Source: CAYJPV01 sp964396055
GTDB lineage: Bacteria > Acidobacteriota > Vicinamibacteria > Vicinamibacterales > JAKQTR01
DNA: 31,413 nt
Assembly (NCBI GenBank): GCA_964396055.1
Contig: CAYNDV010000040.1
Coordinates: 1 to 31,413, forward strand
Direction: 5' to 3'
In this document: in pieces, positions 1-6,840 of the stretch
Layout: the number at the start of each line of letters is the position of its first letter
Position numbering within the stretch: the stretch's first letter is position 1
The notes under the pieces: model-generated
What the model was told of the DNA's origin: nothing
Seen by the model: the letters and a program-made list of their open reading frames with translations, nothing else
Database searches by the model: none
Program-made: the position numbers and the translations under genes

Positions 1-1
1 C

Positions 2-907
2 CCGCCGGCAGGCGCACAGGACGCGCCCGTGTCTGGCGCACCGGCGCCCCGCACCGACGCCGCGGCCAGCGCTGCGGCCCTGCCGTCCCCGCCCCCCGCG
101 GCGCCCTCGAGCAACGTGAAGGGCGGCTTTTCGCTCGCCCGTCAACTCGGCCTGGGAGCCAGCCGCATCGTGATCGATGCGGGCCACGGCGGGCACGATC
201 CCGGCGCCATGATCGGCAAGACCACGGAGGCCGCCATCGCGCTCGACGTCGCCCTCCGGCTCGAAGCCCTGCTGGTAAAGCAGCCCGGGGTCGAAGTCGT
301 CCTCACGCGCCGGACCGACGTGTTTGTCCCGCTGCAGGAGCGCACGGAGATCGCCAACCGCGAAGGCGCCGACCTGTTCGTGTCGATTCACGTCAACGCG
401 AGCCGCAACGCGGCCGCGAGGGGCGTGGAGACCTACCTGCTCGACTTCGCGGCCACGCCGGACGCCGCCGCCGTGGCCGCCCGCGAGAACGCGTCGTCGA
501 TGCTGACGATGAGCGACCTGAACGACCTGGTGAAGCGCATCACCCTGACCTCGAAGGCCGATGAGTCGCGCGACCTGGCCGTCACCCTGCAGGGCGCGAT
601 GGTGCGAAACCTGCGCAGGCACAACAGCGCCCTGCGCGACCTCGGCGTCAAGCGCGCCCCGTTTGTCGTCCTCATCGGCGCGGCGATGCCCAGCGTCCTG
701 GTCGAAGTGGCCTTTCTGACGCACAAGCAGGAGGGTCGGCTGCTGGCCACCTCCGGGTATCGCCAGCGTGTGGCCGAGTCGTTGTCGGATGGGGTCCGCC
801 GGTACTTGCAGGCCCTCAAGCCCGTGTCCCCCGTGGTGCTCAAGCCGGACACTCAGCGGCCGGCCACCTCCACCGGCGGGTCGCCGGGGCGTTTGCCGCT
901 ACAATAG
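2..907 (+). CDS. N-acetylmuramoyl-L-alanine amidase (Amidase_3), 5'-truncated
   Basis: Zinc-dependent amidase that cuts the bond between N-acetylmuramic acid and L-alanine in peptidoglycan, normally in the periplasm. The frame is open from base 2, so the gene begins upstream of the window; a GTG at 29 is an internal in-frame candidate start. Counting from that GTG, an Ala/Pro-rich low-complexity stretch (about residues 1-45) precedes the catalytic domain. Visible family residues are His53 in DAGHGG, Glu67, His121 in SIHVNAS and the catalytic-type Glu226 in VEVAFL, as in AmiA/B/C. A signal peptide or AMIN domain would be in the missing part. The gene ends 36 bases before a small membrane-protein gene. 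The family call is firm; the particular Ami paralogue cannot be given. Confidence 0.93.
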   Translation, partial: PPAGAQDAPVSGAPAPRTDAAASAAALPSPPPAAPSSNVKGGFSLARQLGLGASRIVIDAGHGGHDPGAMIGKTTEAAIALDVALRLEALLVKQPGVEVVLTRRTDVFVPLQERTEIANREGADLFVSIHVNASRNAAARGVETYLLDFAATPDAAAVAARENASSMLTMSDLNDLVKRITLTSKADESRDLAVTLQGAMVRNLRRHNSALRDLGVKRAPFVVLIGAAMPSVLVEVAFLTHKQEGRLLATSGYRQRVAESLSDGVRRYLQALKPVSPVVLKPDTQRPATSTGGSPGRLPLQ

Positions 908-914
908 GAAGGTC

Positions 915-939
915 GGCCGGCGCCGCCCCGGCGCCGGCC
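915..939. other. Perfect 11-bp GC-only inverted repeat between the amidase and a small gene
   Basis: The 11-base arms (915-925 and 929-939) are perfectly complementary around a 3-base CCC loop. The hairpin lies 7 bases after the amidase stop and 4 bases before the next ATG. It has no T tract, so it is not a standard intrinsic terminator. In RNA it would cover the place where a ribosome-binding site for the 944 start should be. Confidence 0.6.
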
Positions 940-943
940 CCAC

Positions 944-1216
944 ATGATCGTGCTGCAACCCCAGCCCGTTACACCCGTGATCATCAAGGTGGTGCCCGCC
1001 CCGACGCCCGAGGTGTCGGTGGTGAACGTCATGATCGACGCGCTGGGCCTCACCGGACTCATCGCCATCGCCTCGCTGCTGGTGGGCCTGATCTTCGGCC
1101 TGCTGCTCATCGGCTACACCCGCTGGCGCGACAACCGCGGGGACGGGGCCGACGCGGCCGCCAAGCTGGATCTCAGTTCGTCGGGACACCGGCCGCCGGA
1201 CGACGAGCCTCTCTAG
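944..1216 (+). CDS. Small single-pass membrane protein of unknown function
   Basis: A 90-residue protein that I do not recognise as a named family. Residues 1-28 are rich in Pro and Val (PTPEVSVV). One strongly hydrophobic segment follows at about residues 34-58, then a short basic/acidic tail ending in Pro-Asp-Asp-Glu. The N-out or N-in orientation is not obvious. No clear ribosome-binding site precedes ATG 944, because an 11-bp hairpin occupies that space; an ATG at 1031 just before the membrane segment is a possible alternative. The stop codon is the TAG of the first CTCTAGC heptamer of the downstream array. It may be co-transcribed with the amidase, 36 bases upstream. Confidence 0.6.
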   Translation: MIVLQPQPVTPVIIKVVPAPTPEVSVVNVMIDALGLTGLIAIASLLVGLIFGLLLIGYTRWRDNRGDGADAAAKLDLSSSGHRPPDDEPL

Positions 1217-1270
1217 CCTCTAGCCTCTAGCCTCTAGCCTCTAGCCTCTAGCCTCTAGCCTCTAGCCTCT
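1211..1270. repeat. CTCTAGC heptamer tandem array 1
   Basis: Eight perfect copies of CTCTAGC (1211-1266) plus a partial copy. The array fills the gap between two convergent genes and overlaps both. The plus-strand gene stops at the TAG of the first copy (1214-1216), and pepA on the minus strand stops at the CTA of the last copy (1262-1264, read as TAG). Each unit carries CTAG, so a TAG occurs on both strands every 7 bases; because 7 is not a multiple of 3, all six frames are closed within 21 bases. Confidence 0.95.
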
Positions 1271-2809
1271 GGAGCCCCCGGCCCACTCCCCGGCCGCGAG
1301 CGCGAGTTCCGCGAGCGTGCGCGTGGCGACGCCCGTTGCCCCCTTCGGCTGGTACGGCGAAGACTCGTCGGCCCACGCCGTCCCGGCGATGTCGAGGTGG
1401 GCCCAGGGCAGGCCACCGGCGAATTCCTTCAAGAACACCGCCGCCGTGATCGCGCCGGCCGCCCGCCCCCCGATGTTGGCCAGGTCCGCAATTTCGCTGC
1501 GCAGCAGGTCCTTGTAGTCCTCGAACAGCGGCAGGATCCACGCCCGGTCGCCGGCACGTTCAGCCGCTGCGTGCACGGCCGACGCCCAGGCGGAGGGCGC
1601 CGCGAACAGGCCGCTGGTGGTTCGCCCCAGCGCCACGGCACAGGCGCCGGTGAGGGTGGCCACATCCACGAGATGCGTGGCGCCGAGGTAGCCCGCGTAC
1701 CACAGGGCATCGCCCAGCACGAGCCGCCCCTCGGCGTCGGTGTCGAGCACCTCCACCGTGCGTCCGCTGGCGCCCCTCAGCACGTCGCCCGGCCGCAGGG
1801 CGCGACCGTCCGGCATGTTCTCGGCCAGGGCCATCAGGCCAATCACGGGGATCTCCGGCTTGAGCGCCGCGATCGCCTTCATCGCGCCCAGTACGGCCGC
1901 AGCCCCGGACATGTCCGTCTTCATCCGGTACATCCCGTCGGCCTGCTTGATGGAGATCCCGCCAGTGTCGAACGTCACGCCCTTCCCCACCAGGCCCAGC
2001 ACCGGTCCGGGCCCCGGCCGGACCGGCTCGTAGCGCAACACGACGAGACGCGGCGGCTCGGCCGACCCGCGCGCGACGCCGAGCAGCAGGCCCATGTTGA
2101 AGCCGGCCATGCGGTCGTCATCGAGCACGTCGATCTTGAGTCCGGCGGCGGCGGCCACCTGTTCGGCGATCTCGGCAAACGCGCGGGGCGTGAGGTTGTT
2201 CGCCGGTTCGTTGGCCAGCGAACGGGCCAGGTTCGTGCACGCGCCCAGGATGTAGCCCTTCGAGGCGGCGCGTTCCAGATCGTCGAGGGCCAGGGTGCCG
2301 GTGGATTCCGGAGCCACGAGGCGTGGCGCCAGATCGGGCGGCCGTGCCGCCGCGTCGTTCTTGTAGACGCCGTTGTAGAACGCCGCCAGGGTGATGCCCT
2401 CGGCCACGGCCTGGGCCTCGGCGGCCGACGGCACCACGCCGCGCAGCAGGAAGGCCGCGCGCGCCCACCGCCGGTCGCGCGCCACGAGCGCCGCGGCCGA
2501 CGCCCACTTGCGCGCGCGGGTGTCCGCGTCCGCCGCCGCTCCCAGGCCGACGAAGAGTACGCGGGCGGGCGTCCAGCCGGCCTCAGTCGTGCCTGTCGCC
2601 AGCCAGGTGAACGCCTTGCCCGTGAATTCCCCCGACCGGCTCGCCGCCTCGAGGGCCGCCAGGGCCGATGCGGGAAGGCCAGCCCCGACGGGAGGCTGGC
2701 CTTCCGAGACCGGCACGATCAGGACGTCGACATCCAGCGACGAAGGCGGGACCGTCGTCACCGCGACGGGAGGCGCATGCTCGTTGAACCGCATGCCACC
2801 ATTATTCAC
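1262..2809 (-). CDS. pepA: Leucyl aminopeptidase (cytosol aminopeptidase, M17)
   Basis: Di-metal exopeptidase that removes N-terminal residues from peptides in the cytoplasm. The 515-residue length is normal. All family active-site positions are present with the same spacing as in E. coli PepA: Lys276, Asp281, Lys288, Asp299, Asp358, Glu360 and Arg362. The usual NTDAEGRL signature reads DTDAEGRL here, with the metal ligands unchanged. The N-terminal macro-like domain covers about residues 25-170 and the catalytic domain about 190-505. The start is GTG 2809, 4 bases after the stop of the upstream membrane-protein gene; ATG 2794 is an alternative and neither has a strong ribosome-binding site. 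It is the last gene of the ECF-sigma operon, and its stop codon lies inside the heptamer array. Confidence 0.96.
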   Translation of the reverse strand: MNNGGMRFNEHAPPVAVTTVPPSSLDVDVLIVPVSEGQPPVGAGLPASALAALEAASRSGEFTGKAFTWLATGTTEAGWTPARVLFVGLGAAADADTRARKWASAAALVARDRRWARAAFLLRGVVPSAAEAQAVAEGITLAAFYNGVYKNDAAARPPDLAPRLVAPESTGTLALDDLERAASKGYILGACTNLARSLANEPANNLTPRAFAEIAEQVAAAAGLKIDVLDDDRMAGFNMGLLLGVARGSAEPPRLVVLRYEPVRPGPGPVLGLVGKGVTFDTGGISIKQADGMYRMKTDMSGAAAVLGAMKAIAALKPEIPVIGLMALAENMPDGRALRPGDVLRGASGRTVEVLDTDAEGRLVLGDALWYAGYLGATHLVDVATLTGACAVALGRTTSGLFAAPSAWASAVHAAAERAGDRAWILPLFEDYKDLLRSEIADLANIGGRAAGAITAAVFLKEFAGGLPWAHLDIAGTAWADESSPYQPKGATGVATRTLAELALAAGEWAGGSRG

Positions 2810-2813
2810 CAGG

Positions 2814-4226
2814 TCACACGAACTCCGTCACCGGCGCCGGGGGACCCGGCGGCACCGGCGCCCCGCGCCGGCCGAACCGGCTGAGCAGGACCGCACCCAG
2901 GCCGACCGTCCAGGCCACGTACTCGATCAGGAACCCCGCCGTCAGCACGACGGAGATCACGACCCGGAGGGGATCGCCCGCGAGGCCGACGAACCGGGCC
3001 ACGAGCGTGAGGCCCCAGATCACCGCCAGCCCCGCCGCGAGCGAGACCAGCACCGGCGGGGCGGTGCGGCCGCTGCGCCGCGCCAGGGCGTCGCCGATCG
3101 CGCTGGCGGCGCCCGCGAAGCCGAGGAAGAGCGCGAAGACCAGCGCCAGGAGGCCGAAGGGCACCAGCAGCAGCAGCGGAATGCCGATGATCGACACCAC
3201 CAGGACTACGACCGTGATCACCAGCAGCGGCACGAAGAAGATCTGCGCAAACAGTCCGGCGAGCGCGGCCCGCCAGGGCTCGTGGGTCACGACGCCCGAC
3301 ACCCGCCGGACCGGTGCGCCGCCGGCCAGGGCGATGAGGGCCACGAACAGCCCGATGATGGCCATGCGCATGAGCGACGCCAGCAGGTCCGTCGACGCGC
3401 CGAAGGGACTGCCCCACCAGTGCCAGTTCTGCCACGGCCGGATGCGGAACCATGGGCCCGTGGAGGGAAAGCCGATCCGTACTTCGTTGAGATCGCCGTC
3501 CACGCGCGCCCCGGCCGCCCGCTCCACCGCGCCGCCCACGGCCACCACGTTGCCACGGATGTCGGCCTTCGGCCCCAGCGTGACGCCGCCGAGCACGGCC
3601 ACCACGTCGCCATCCACGCGGCCGTCGACACGGGCATCGCCGAACACCGCCACGACGGCGTCGCCCGCGGTTTCATCCTCCTTCACCCACACGTCACCCC
3701 CGACGCGGACGCGTGCCCCCCCGCGACGCGACCGTGACCGCTCGACCCAGCCGTCGTCGGCCGCCGGCGCGTCGGGCGGCTCCGGGGGCGTGACGGCGGG
3801 TGGCGCGGGCACCGCAGGCTCCGCCGGTCCCGCTGGCGACGCGGGCGGCGGCACGGCGCGCGCCGGCGCCTTCGCGACGAGCGCGCGGCGGGTGTCGGCG
3901 TCGAGGAACGTCAACTGCACCACGACGTCGGCCCCGTCGGTGACGCGCGCACGCAACTCGCGGCCCGTCACCGCCGTGCCGTCGATCAGCACCAGCCCGT
4001 CGTCGGTGAGTTCGATGTTGTTGTAGGCCGGCGACGCCGCGCGGGGCACCAGCACGAGTCCGCGGCGGAGCGTGACGATCTGGAAGCGGTCCTCGACGGC
4101 CGCCTTCAGCTTGCGGAGCTCTGCCGCCCCGGGTTCCTGCGCCGCCGCGGCCGCGCCACCCGTCATCACCACGAACCCGGCCGCCACACACGCGCCCAGG
4201 ATCAGTCGTCTCACGATCCGCACCAT
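2814..4226 (-). CDS. Bactofilin-like polytopic membrane protein
   Basis: A 470-residue envelope protein of unknown function. Residues 1-29 look like a signal peptide (VRRLIL... ending in AAAAAQ). Residues 35-118 form a small domain, then a Pro/Ala-rich linker runs to about 158. Residues 170-250 carry short repeated strands of the type GDVVAVLGG / GNVVAVGGA, the pattern of a bactofilin-like (polymer-forming) beta-solenoid. Hydrophobic segments follow at about 280-303, 320-350, 351-378, 391-412 and 421-448. The start is ATG 4226, fixed by a strong GGAGG 6 bases upstream and by the stop of the preceding gene 1 base away. It lies in an operon with an ECF sigma factor and pepA. A role in envelope organisation or stress is inference. 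Confidence 0.75.
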   Translation of the reverse strand: MVRIVRRLILGACVAAGFVVMTGGAAAAAQEPGAAELRKLKAAVEDRFQIVTLRRGLVLVPRAASPAYNNIELTDDGLVLIDGTAVTGRELRARVTDGADVVVQLTFLDADTRRALVAKAPARAVPPPASPAGPAEPAVPAPPAVTPPEPPDAPAADDGWVERSRSRRGGARVRVGGDVWVKEDETAGDAVVAVFGDARVDGRVDGDVVAVLGGVTLGPKADIRGNVVAVGGAVERAAGARVDGDLNEVRIGFPSTGPWFRIRPWQNWHWWGSPFGASTDLLASLMRMAIIGLFVALIALAGGAPVRRVSGVVTHEPWRAALAGLFAQIFFVPLLVITVVVLVVSIIGIPLLLLVPFGLLALVFALFLGFAGAASAIGDALARRSGRTAPPVLVSLAAGLAVIWGLTLVARFVGLAGDPLRVVISVVLTAGFLIEYVAWTVGLGAVLLSRFGRRGAPVPPGPPAPVTEFV

Positions 4227-4227
4227 G

Positions 4228-4728
4228 TCACACCTCCAGGACCACGAGCACGCGCCGCAAGGCCGCCAGTGCGCCCGCCGAGATCCCGAAACCCACGACG
4301 AGGATGGCCGCCGGACCCGGCTCCGCAAGGGCGCGGCCCAGCGCGGAGGCCGCCAGCACGAGCGGGCTGGCCACGGCCGCCACCATGCTCACCCAGATCG
4401 TCACGACCCCGAGGGCGGCCCCGACGGCCGCCGCCACGGTCTGGAACGACGCCAGGCCCATCGACGCGAGCGTCCCGGCCGACTGCCAGCCGAGCGCCAG
4501 TCCAACCGTGAAGACCGCCACGCCGACGGGCACCCGCACCCACCACGACGCCCAGGGGTCCGTCGCCTCCGGCGCCAGCGCCCGCAGACGCCTGGCCAGG
4601 TCGGCCGGCACGGCCTGGCGCGGCCAGCCGGCGGCGACGGTCCGGAAGGCGGCGTCGGCCTCGTCGAGGCGCCCCGCATCCTCCGCGTCCAGCCAGGCAG
4701 TCACGATGCGTCGCGGGTCGGCAGTCAT
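4228..4728 (-). CDS. Small membrane protein, possible anti-sigma partner
   Basis: A 166-residue protein. Residues 1-60 are soluble and charged, with an alpha-helical look (VTAWLDAEDAGRLDEADAAF). Hydrophobic segments follow at about 64-82, 95-132 and 139-157. There is no HxxxCxxC zinc-finger motif, unlike the second ECF module in this window. Its position directly after an ECF sigma gene (40-base gap), with a soluble N-terminus and a membrane C-terminus, fits an anti-sigma factor, but that is inference from context. ATG 4728 has an AGGAGAAGG ribosome-binding region 7-15 bases upstream. Its stop is 1 base from the next start, so translation is probably coupled. Confidence 0.65.
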   Translation of the reverse strand: MTADPRRIVTAWLDAEDAGRLDEADAAFRTVAAGWPRQAVPADLARRLRALAPEATDPWASWWVRVPVGVAVFTVGLALGWQSAGTLASMGLASFQTVAAAVGAALGVVTIWVSMVAAVASPLVLAASALGRALAEPGPAAILVVGFGISAGALAALRRVLVVLEV

Positions 4729-4768
4729 GGCGTCACCTTCTCCTACGTATCCGGGGGGCCACCGGGTT

Positions 4769-5365
4769 TCACGGCTGTCGGGGCCCCCCGCCTGTCGGCT
4801 GCCAGCCGGACGCCCTCAGCAGGCCGGCCATGGCCTGCCGCGCGCGGTGCAGGTGGCTCTTCACGGTCCCGACGGGCATCCCGAGGGCCGTCGCGATGTC
4901 GTCGTACGACTGGTCCTCCTGGTAACGCAGCACGACCAGCCGCCGGTATTCGGGCCGAAGCTGGGACAGGGCCCAGTCCAGCGCCTCGCGCAGGTCGGCC
5001 AGTTCCGCCTGCTCGAACGGCGAGCGCTCGCGTTCGTCGATCACGACGGGCGCGCTCCCCGGCCCGTCGGACTGATCGTCGAGCGACACGGACGCGGGCC
5101 GGAATCGGCGGAGGTGGTCGATGGCGGTGTTGTGGGCGATCCGGAAGACCCATGGGGACAGCCGCAGCCCGGGATCGAAGCCGGCAAGGCCGTTGAAGAC
5201 CTTGACCAACGTGTCCTGGGTCAGTTCGTCGGCGATGCCGGGGTCGCGGACCAGGCGGACGATCAGGTTGAAGACGGGTCCCGCGTACCGGTCCGCTATG
5301 ACGCGGCACGCGTCCTGGGAGCCCTGCAGGGCCCGCTCAACCAGGTCGGCATCGGATTCAGGCAC
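4769..5365 (-). CDS. ECF-type RNA polymerase sigma factor
   Basis: A 198-residue extracytoplasmic-function sigma factor that directs RNA polymerase to a stress or envelope regulon. Region 2 spans about residues 20-90, with the ELTQDTLVKVF core-binding helix and the WVFRIAHNTAIDHLRR region 2.3/2.4. An acidic linker covers 95-120. Region 4 spans about 123-182, with LRPEYRRLVVLRYQ and the helix-turn-helix YDDIATALGMPVGTVKSHLHRAR. The start is GTG 5365, with GGGAG 9 bases upstream. It begins an apparent operon of sigma factor, membrane protein, bactofilin-like protein and pepA. Only 42 bases separate it from scoB, so readthrough from the CoA-transferase genes is possible. Confidence 0.94.
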   Translation of the reverse strand: MPESDADLVERALQGSQDACRVIADRYAGPVFNLIVRLVRDPGIADELTQDTLVKVFNGLAGFDPGLRLSPWVFRIAHNTAIDHLRRFRPASVSLDDQSDGPGSAPVVIDERERSPFEQAELADLREALDWALSQLRPEYRRLVVLRYQEDQSYDDIATALGMPVGTVKSHLHRARQAMAGLLRASGWQPTGGGPRQP

Positions 5366-5407
5366 CCGGGCGACTCCCGGCGCGGGGCAGGATCGAGGAC
5401 GGGGTGC

Positions 5408-6055
5408 TCAGAACGTGCCGACCGACGCGGGCACCGTGAGCGTCGCGGCGGTGGCCGCACGCACCGCCTCGACGGAACTGCCGGCGGCCACCTCGCGCAG
5501 GACCAGTCCGGCCGGAGTCACGTCGATGACCGCCAGTTCGGTGACAATCAGGTCCACCACTCCGAGGCCCGTGAACGGCAGCGTGCAGCGCGGCAGGATC
5601 TTGGCCTCGCCGTCCTTCGTCGTGTGTTCCATGGCGATGATCACGCGGCGGGCGCCAGCCACGAGGTCCATGGCGCCGCCCATGCCCTTCACCATCCTGC
5701 CGGGGACCATCCAGTTGGCGAGGTTGCCCGCCTCGTCGACCTGCAGCGCACCCAGCACGGTCACGTCGATGTGACCGCCGCGCACCATCGCGAACGATTC
5801 CGCGCTGTTGAAGTACGCGCATCCGGGCAACTCCGAGATCGTCTCCTTGCCGGCGTTGATGAGATCCGGATCGACGTCCGCCTCCGCCGGATACGGCCCG
5901 ACCCCCAGCATGCCGTTCTCGGAGTGCAGGGTGATGTGCACGCCGTCCGGCAGGGCGTTGGCCACCAGGGTCGGCAGCCCGATACCCAGGTTGACGTAAT
6001 CGCCGTCGTGCAGTTCCCGCGCCACCCGCCTGACGATCCGTTCGCGCTTGTCCAC
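5408..6055 (-). CDS. scoB: 3-oxoacid CoA-transferase subunit B
   Basis: Beta subunit of a class I CoA-transferase that moves CoA from succinyl-CoA (or acetyl-CoA) to a 3-oxoacid such as acetoacetate. At 215 residues the length is normal. The catalytic glutamate is Glu46 in SENGMLGVGP; the N-terminal glycine-rich loop is VNLGIGLPTLV (residues 21-31). The start is GTG 6055, 4 bases after the scoA stop, with GGGGTGAGGGC just upstream; the open frame further upstream overlaps scoA and is discarded. Whether the acceptor is acetoacetate (ScoAB/AtoDA) or 3-oxoadipate (PcaIJ/CatIJ) cannot be settled from sequence alone; no beta-ketoadipate genes are nearby. Confidence 0.94.
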   Translation of the reverse strand: MDKRERIVRRVARELHDGDYVNLGIGLPTLVANALPDGVHITLHSENGMLGVGPYPAEADVDPDLINAGKETISELPGCAYFNSAESFAMVRGGHIDVTVLGALQVDEAGNLANWMVPGRMVKGMGGAMDLVAGARRVIIAMEHTTKDGEAKILPRCTLPFTGLGVVDLIVTELAVIDVTPAGLVLREVAAGSSVEAVRAATAATLTVPASVGTF

Positions 6056-6059
6056 GCCC

Positions 6060-6755
6060 TCACCCCTTCCGGACGGTCCGGCGCTCGATCCGCTTCTCGT
6101 AGGACGGCCCCTGGAACACGTGGCGCACGAAGATGCCCGGGGTGTGCACGTGGTCCGGATCGAGGCGGCCCGCCGGGACCAGCTGCTCCACCTCGGCAAT
6201 GGTGACCCGGGCCGCGGTGGCCATCATCGGGTTGAAGTTGCGGGCGGTGCGGCGGTAGACGAGGTTGCCGGCCTCGTCGCCGACGTGGGCCTTCACGAAC
6301 GCGAAGTCCGCCTTGAGCGGGGATTCGAGGACGTGCGGCACCCCGTCGATGACGCGCGTCTCCTTGCCCTCCGCCACCACCGTGCCGTACCCGGTCGGCG
6401 TAAAGAACCCGCCGATGCCGGCGCCGCCGGCCCGGATCCGTTCGGCGAACGTGCCCTGCGGCACGAGGTCCACCTGCAGTTCGCCGCTCAGGTACTGGCG
6501 CTCGAACTCCTGGTTCTCGCCGACGTAGGTGGCAATGATCCGCCGCACCTGCCGTGTCTCCAGGAGGATGCCCAGGCCGAAGCCGTCGACGCCGGCGTTG
6601 TTGCTGATGATGGTCAGGTCACGCACCCCGCGGTCGCGCAGGGCGACAATCAGGTTCTCGGGGATGCCGCACAACCCGAAGCCGCCGACCATGATGGTGG
6701 CGCCGTCCGGCACGAGCGCGGCCGCCTCGGCTGCGCCGCTGATCAGCTTGGTCAT
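6060..6755 (-). CDS. scoA: 3-oxoacid CoA-transferase subunit A
   Basis: Alpha subunit of the CoA-transferase encoded with scoB. At 231 residues the length is normal. The class I signature DGATIMVGGFGLCGIPENLI lies at residues 17-36, and the conserved SNNAGVDGFGLG and GGFFTPTGYGT stretches are present. ATG 6755 has GAGGA 7 bases upstream. The gene begins 29 bases after the second CTCTAGC array, which closes the preceding tyrA gene. No convincing promoter is visible in the 29-base gap, so it may be reached by readthrough from the aromatic operon or from a promoter inside tyrA. Confidence 0.94.
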   Translation of the reverse strand: MTKLISGAAEAAALVPDGATIMVGGFGLCGIPENLIVALRDRGVRDLTIISNNAGVDGFGLGILLETRQVRRIIATYVGENQEFERQYLSGELQVDLVPQGTFAERIRAGGAGIGGFFTPTGYGTVVAEGKETRVIDGVPHVLESPLKADFAFVKAHVGDEAGNLVYRRTARNFNPMMATAARVTIAEVEQLVPAGRLDPDHVHTPGIFVRHVFQGPSYEKRIERRTVRKG

Positions 6756-6784
6756 CGCAGGTCCTCGTCTCCCGCCGGTCCCAC

Positions 6785-6840
6785 CTCTAGCCTCTAGCCT
6801 CTAGCCTCTAGCCTCTAGCCTCTAGCCTCTAGCCTCTAGT
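6785..6840. repeat. CTCTAGC heptamer tandem array 2
   Basis: Seven perfect copies of CTCTAGC (6785-6833) and a final CTCTAGT. The unit is identical to array 1, about 5.6 kb away. It lies between the end of tyrA and the start of scoA, both on the minus strand. The tyrA stop codon is the CTA at 6836-6838 inside the last unit. In the minus-strand transcript each unit reads GCUAGAG, so every repeat carries a UAG and an AGAGG that resembles a ribosome-binding site. Confidence 0.95.

Noticed and set aside
1211..1270. Heptamer arrays as a CRISPR array
   Set aside because: The repeats are directly adjacent 7-mers with no spacers and there are no cas genes in the window.
1397..3737. Long plus-strand open frames opposite pepA and the bactofilin-like gene
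   Set aside because: Very GC-rich DNA keeps antisense frames open. The translations are rich in Arg, His, Gly and Pro with no domain, whereas the minus strand carries clear families with ribosome-binding sites.
6785..6840. CTAG-rich array as a TrpR operator next to aromatic genes
   Set aside because: It lies at the 3' end of the operon, and an identical array ends pepA, which is unrelated to tryptophan. No trpR gene is visible.
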